Origin: Nematopogon swammerdamellus
Lineage: Eukaryota > Arthropoda > Insecta > Lepidoptera > Adelidae
Direction of reading: 5' to 3'
Assembly: GCA_946902875.1 (NCBI GenBank)
Contig: OX336343.1
Span: forward strand, 21,933,596 to 21,997,595
DNA length: 64,000 nt
Numbering within the stretch: the stretch's first letter is position 1; every line of letters begins with the position of its first letter. The notes beneath the pieces are model-generated. The model was not told the DNA's origin. It did no database searches and worked only from the letters and a program-made list of their open reading frames with translations. Below are positions 60,346 to 64,000 of the stretch, in pieces. A program made the position numbers and the translations under genes.

Positions 60346-60384
60346 TAAAGTAGGCCTTTGATTGCGGGACGCCAGTTGCGTACA

Positions 60385-60671
60385 GTCAGTCAGTCAGTCA
60401 GCGTATAAGCGTCCACTGCTGAACAAACGCCTCTCCAATTTTCCTCCAGTGCCCCCGGCCTTCAGCGGTACGGAACCACTGCTTTCCGCCGACGCACTTG
60501 ATGTCGTCGTCCCACCTGGCGGGTGGTCTTCCCGCACTCCGTTTTCCTGTCCACGGCCGCCAGTGTAGGACACGGTCACTCCAACGGTCGTCGTCTCTTC
60601 GGCTGACGTGTCCAGCCCACTGCCACTTGAGCTTAGCCACCCGGTATTCAATATCGACTACTTTGCTGCGT
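60385..60671 (-). pseudogene. RTE LINE 3' end with 9-bp target duplication
   Basis: Antisense (CAGT)n end, then RSKVVDIEYRVAKLKWQWAG, HVSRRDDDRWSDRVLHWRPW and GRPPARWDDDIKCVGGKQWF. TTGCGTACA is present before (60376-60384) and after (60672-60680). Confidence 0.9.
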
Positions 60672-60682
60672 TTGCGTACATG

Positions 60683-61080
60683 TTTTTTTATGTAAACCAG
60701 CATGGGCGGCTGTGCCGAGAGACCAATGGTGCAGTCGACAGAGCCAAAATAACCTCTCCTCGCGAAACCACGCTTAGTTAGGTGCCATGCCAGCAGATTT
60801 GCGGACTGTTGCTAGGCTGTCTAGCCCGTTAATACGCGACGCTTGAAGACACCCAGGTTGAAGGATTCAGGAAATACACTCGCCGGAAGACAGTTCCGCC
60901 CTCTAGCGGTGCGACAAAGAAACGATTTAATGAACCGATGGGTTCTCAAAAGCCCAATGTCAACAACAAAAGGGTGCTGAGTCTCTCTGCGACGAGTCAT
61001 GCGGAGATAGGACGGGTGGCAGGGAATAAGGGATGCTAGTTCCGCAGAGCTGCGTCCGTGATAGTGAATCTTGACTGAAT
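60683..61080 (-). pseudogene. Jockey-type LINE C 3' end
   Basis: T-run ATGTAAACCAGCATGGGCGG, GCCAAAATAACCTCTCCTCG and TTGCGGACTGTTGCTAGGCT. The minus frame ends RRRETQHPFVVDIGLLRTHR FIKSFLCRTARGRN. It lies directly before the acceptor of the host exon at 61099. Confidence 0.8.
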
Positions 61081-61098
61081 GATGTGTGTACTGTGTAG

Positions 61099-61231
61099 GT
61101 CTCTGGCTGGACGACACGAACCCGGCACGGTACGTGGCGGCATTCAACGCGCCCTCCGAAGACTCCGCCAAGTACTTCCGCTACGGCTACGCCACTCTTC
61201 AAGCTGCCACCAAGCTGCAGCAGCTGCACAG
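61099..61231 (+). CDS. Secreted protein gene, exon 2 of 3 seen
   Basis: Between TGTGTACTGTGTAG and CTGCACAG|GTAACA. The first two bases complete the Gly left by the previous exon (MG|LWLDD). The frame reads LWLDDTNPARYVAAFNAPSE then DSAKYFRYGYATLQAATKLQ QLH and leaves AG for the next exon. GC-ending codons, no stop, and a globular, helix-rich look contrast with the low-complexity exon before it. This is likely the conserved core, though I cannot name it. The acceptor pyrimidine tract is weak because a LINE lies just upstream. Confidence 0.72.
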
Positions 61232-61256
61232 GTAACATTCAAGCTATCTGGAACTC

Positions 61257-61633
61257 GTCAGCCTCGGTAGCTCAGTGGTGCGGTCGGGAGCTGTTGTTAA
61301 GCAACCCTGAGCGCGGTCAGTACTTGGATGGGTGACCGCTCGGCCGTTGGAGGTAGGCCGCGGTTCGGATTTCACGTAAAACTGTAGGCCCCTTCCCTTC
61401 TTACCTTACTAGGTGGTAGGGTTTATCCCGCCCGTGTTGGTACCACCGCACTGAATGAAACATCCGTCGAAACGCCTATGGTAAATAGTTCGTATTTTTC
61501 GTCCAGTTCAGTGTAGCCGTCATGAAATGAAGGGAAGCACTGACACGGCACATAGTTCAACCAGTGTTATGGGCTGACATCACGGATGTTGTAGGTGATG
61601 TAGCCAACCGTGTCAGATTCTATAAAAAAAAAC
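61257..61633 (+). mobile_element. SINE A, full length, in intron
   Basis: Starts 25 bp after the splice donor (GTCAGCCTCGGTAGCTCAGT) and ends in an A9 tail. A short LINE C fragment (CTAGCATCCCTTATTCCCTG) follows at 61634-61685. Confidence 0.92.
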
Positions 61634-61685
61634 TAGCATCCCTTATTCCCTGCCACCTGTCCTATCTCCTAATGACTGGTCGCCA

Positions 61686-62059
61686 AAGATTTTGGAAAGG
61701 GAGTAGATATACGCAGGAGGCGTGTCCGCGTCGCGTTTATGGAAACCCTTCCAGTATTCAGATCTCAGATCCCTCGAAAGCATAAAAGTACTCGCTTCGT
61801 CTTCAAGGACACACCGTGCGATTTGACACGCGGGAGGGATTTCTGTGCTATGCTCCCCGATCACAGATCGCAAGCGGCACGTGCGAAAACCCTTTAACCT
61901 GCTAAACGGATGACGAAATTATTCGATAGGTCACAAAATTCAGAGCAAGCTTACGAGTTGGTCTTAAATAAATTTTCTCGACGAGTAATAATATTTAAAA
62001 ATAATGTAATGCTGTAGGGGAAAAAACAAATATTTCTTATTTCTTTATTTCTTAACTAG
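61686..62059. other. Intron sequence, no other feature recognised
   Basis: Ends in a long pyrimidine-rich stretch (TTTCTTATTTCTTTATTTCT TAACTAG) that forms the acceptor of the next exon. Confidence 0.5.
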
Positions 62060-62234
62060 AAAATTAAAAGTACAACCTACTTCTATGAGCAGACGTAAAC
62101 ATAAAGGCGTGGGCAGAAAGTCCAGAAACCGCATCTCTGCAGGGAAACCTCCTAAAAAGATGCATTCATTACTCGATTCATTATCTAAAAACATAAGCAA
62201 GAATGTGCCTAACGCTCAATATTTTTGTTATTGA
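62060..62234 (+). CDS. Secreted protein gene, probable last exon
   Basis: After the acceptor at 62058-62059 the first base completes an Arg codon with the AG left by exon 61099-61231. The frame then stays open as KLKVQPTSMSRRKHKGVGRK, SRNRISAGKPPKKMHSLLDS and LSKNISKNVPNAQYFCY to TGA (62232-62234). It is a strongly basic tail with possible dibasic sites. The agreement of phase at both junctions is the main support; splice use itself is inferred. An independent 49-residue reading from ATG 62085 uses the same frame. Confidence 0.6.
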
Positions 62235-62430
62235 TAACTTGTTGATTCGTCTAATGTTAAAAGTTTGATTATTACATTGTCGTATTTTTTTAAATTACAT
62301 TATCTTTACTATGCAATTCAAATTATTTTTATTTCCTAATAGTATGATATTCATCCTTTCTTTAGTCTTCGCTCGTTTACATAGAAGTCCTTACCGAGCG
62401 TTTCTGTTAAATCTATAAGCCAAATTTCAG
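62235..62430 (+). other. 3' UTR candidate
   Basis: AT-rich sequence after the stop. No canonical AATAAA was found before 62430. Confidence 0.3.
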
Positions 62431-62696
62431 TCTGAGTAGCGGTAGGAATTCATAAACATAACGCTAGTATTGCGTTTGTAATGCCTCCCGCATTACAGAA
62501 CTAAAACAGGGTAGGGTAATCTGAGTAGCGGTAGGAATTGATATATATAACGCTAGTATTGCGTTTGTAATGCCTGCCGCATTACAGAACTACAACAGGG
62601 TAGGGTAATCTGAGTAGCGGTAGGAATTGATATCTATAACGCTAGTATTGCGTTTGTAAAACCTCCCATTACAGAACTAAAAGTAGGGTAGCAGTT
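62431..62696. repeat. 89-bp tandem repeat, three units
   Basis: Units at 62431, 62520 and 62609 start CTGAGTAGCGGTAGGAATT and contain ACGCTAGTATTGCGTTTGTA and the small inverted pair AATGC...GCATT. The third is shortened by a few bases. Confidence 0.9.
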
Positions 62697-62778
62697 AATC
62701 CATCAAACTGCGCGCTCAATCGCTTAAACCCTCCCGCAGCTCAGAAGTACTGAGGTTCTGAATTATTTTATTTTTATA

Positions 62779-63101
62779 TTTTTTTTTTTTATGGAAACTG
62801 ACACGGTTGGCTACATCACCTACAACATCCGTGATGTAAGCCCATAACACCGGGTGAACTTGGTGCCACGTCAGTGCTTCCCTTCGTTCGTGCCGGCTAC
62901 ACTGAACTGGACGGAAAACACGAACTATTTACATAGCCGTTTCGACCGACCTTTCATTCAGTGCGGTGGTACCAACCCGGGCGGGCTAAACCCTACCACC
63001 TAGTGATATAAGAAGGGAGTCATATCCCTTAGTCGCCTTTTACGACATACACGGGGAGAGATGCAGTGGGGATATTCTTTTAAAGTACCGGCCCCACACG
63101 G
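62779..63101 (-). mobile_element. SINE A', full length
   Basis: T12, ATGGAAACTGACACGG to AAAGTACCGGCCCCACACG, with all parts of the A' arrangement present. Confidence 0.92.
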
Positions 63102-63377
63102 TACTGGAAGGGAATACTGGAAGGGTTTCCATAATCGCGTCCGCGTCACGGTAATATGGGCAGATTTCCCCATATAAACGATCGATGTGTGCGTGAGGTG
63201 AGTGCTCTCACGAGCAGTCACATGCGTCGCTTGGATTGGCCAAGAATCGCTAATGCGAATGTGTTCGTGCGTTCGTTATATTAATTGTGATTGTGCGCGT
63301 TCGGAAATTACTGGCGACAGCGGCTCCGATACGAGGGGGTATTCATGACACATCTACTCTCCTTCCATAATCTTTGC
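63102..63377. other. No gene recognised
   Basis: GGAAGGGAATACTGGAAGGG is a short direct repeat at the edge of the SINE. Nothing else was seen. Confidence 0.4.
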
Positions 63378-63607
63378 TCGTCGCAGAGAGATTCACACCC
63401 TTTTGTTGTTGACATTGGGCTTTTGAGAACCCATCGGTTCTCTAAATCATTTTCGCTCAAAGCTGGTGTGAAACTGTCTTCCGGCGAGTCTGTTTCCCGA
63501 ATCCTTTAACGTGGGTCTTCAAACGTAGTATTAACACTGAGGAGATATTGGTGATTTTGGTGATTGGTCCCACGGCACAGCCACCCATGTTAGTTTACAT
63601 AAAAAAA
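63378..63607 (+). pseudogene. Jockey-type LINE C 3' end
   Basis: Reads SQRDSHPFVVDIGLLRTHRF SKSF, then broken sequence, and ends CACAGCCACCCATGTTAGTT TACATAAAAAAA, the complement of the 33762 and 60683 copies. Confidence 0.8.
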
Positions 63608-63640
63608 TTAACTTCTTAAAATGTAGCTACGGAATCAAAT

Positions 63641-63790
63641 CCTCTAGTCCTCTAGTCCAGTATAGCCAGCAATCCAGTGAAGTCTCCGGTATGGCACCTA
63701 CCTTCTCGGAGGTGGTATTGGCTGGTCGGAGCATGCGCTTTGGCCCCTCCGACTCAGCCACCCATACCGGATTACATAAAAAAAAATAAA
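63641..63790 (+). mobile_element. SINE B 3' half
   Basis: CCTCTAGTCCAGTATAGCCA to CACCCATACCGGATTACATA and A-run. It is followed by unassigned AT-rich DNA to the window end. Confidence 0.9.
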
Positions 63791-64000
63791 AAAATAAAAA
63801 TAAAATGTCAACTAATCTTATAGATGTTTTTTGTTGTTTTTTTTTTAGCTAGTGTTTTAAAACGTCTTTCCTCAATCAAGCAGTCCCTCTCCGTCAGTGT
63901 GAAGTCAAAAGCTAAAAAATGCTTTAATTCTGAATGGACAAGTATGTATGTATATATTTAGGTATTATGTATTATATAAATTGTAATTCATATGTATTTA

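Noticed and set aside
63840..63955. Further exon of the secreted-protein gene after TTTTTTTTAG
   Set aside because: Joining it to exon 61231 gives an immediate TAG, whereas the exon at 62060 stays open for 57 codons.

Overview
This is eukaryotic DNA, almost certainly from a moth or butterfly (Lepidoptera). Three things point there: an AT-rich background, split genes with GT/AG introns, and a dense load of interspersed repeats of lepidopteran type (RTE and Jockey retrotransposon 3' ends with short-repeat tails, tRNA-derived SINEs, TA-flanked mariners, foldback MITEs, and the common repeat with a GTCCGTCCGTC core). There is no sign of bacterial gene organisation. Coordinates of repeat edges are read by eye and may be off by a few bases. 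All functional names rest on recognised protein motifs, not on a database search.

The most complete unit is an apparently autonomous PIF/Harbinger DNA transposon at 26520-36172. It has matching terminal inverted repeats, a 3-bp TTA target-site duplication and two convergent three-exon genes that splice in frame: a 374-residue DDE transposase (+ strand) and a 412-residue Myb/SANT-like DNA-binding protein (- strand). SINEs, a LINE fragment and minisatellites have expanded its introns and intergenic space without breaking either reading frame.

Host coding sequence is sparse. At 57329-62234 (+) three exons join in frame into a secreted, Asn/Thr-rich protein. At 14869-15048 and 26264-26359 (+) two exons of another gene join in phase across an 11-kb intron packed with repeats. 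A single exon-like segment lies at 39008-39143 (+). I recognise none of these proteins.

The rest is layered mobile DNA. SINE A (about 20 copies or pieces, both strands) carries a head that looks like part tRNA, part 5S rRNA. A variant (A') has the same body and tail but a different head shared with another repeat family (E). SINE B has a type-II tRNA (Leu/Ser-like) head. Also present are RTE and Jockey-type LINE ends, two restriction-like-endonuclease LINE ends, two mariners (one full-length but broken, one internally deleted), a hAT remnant and at least nine foldback or MITE elements. Many are nested, and several have clean target-site duplications, so the order of insertion can be read directly.
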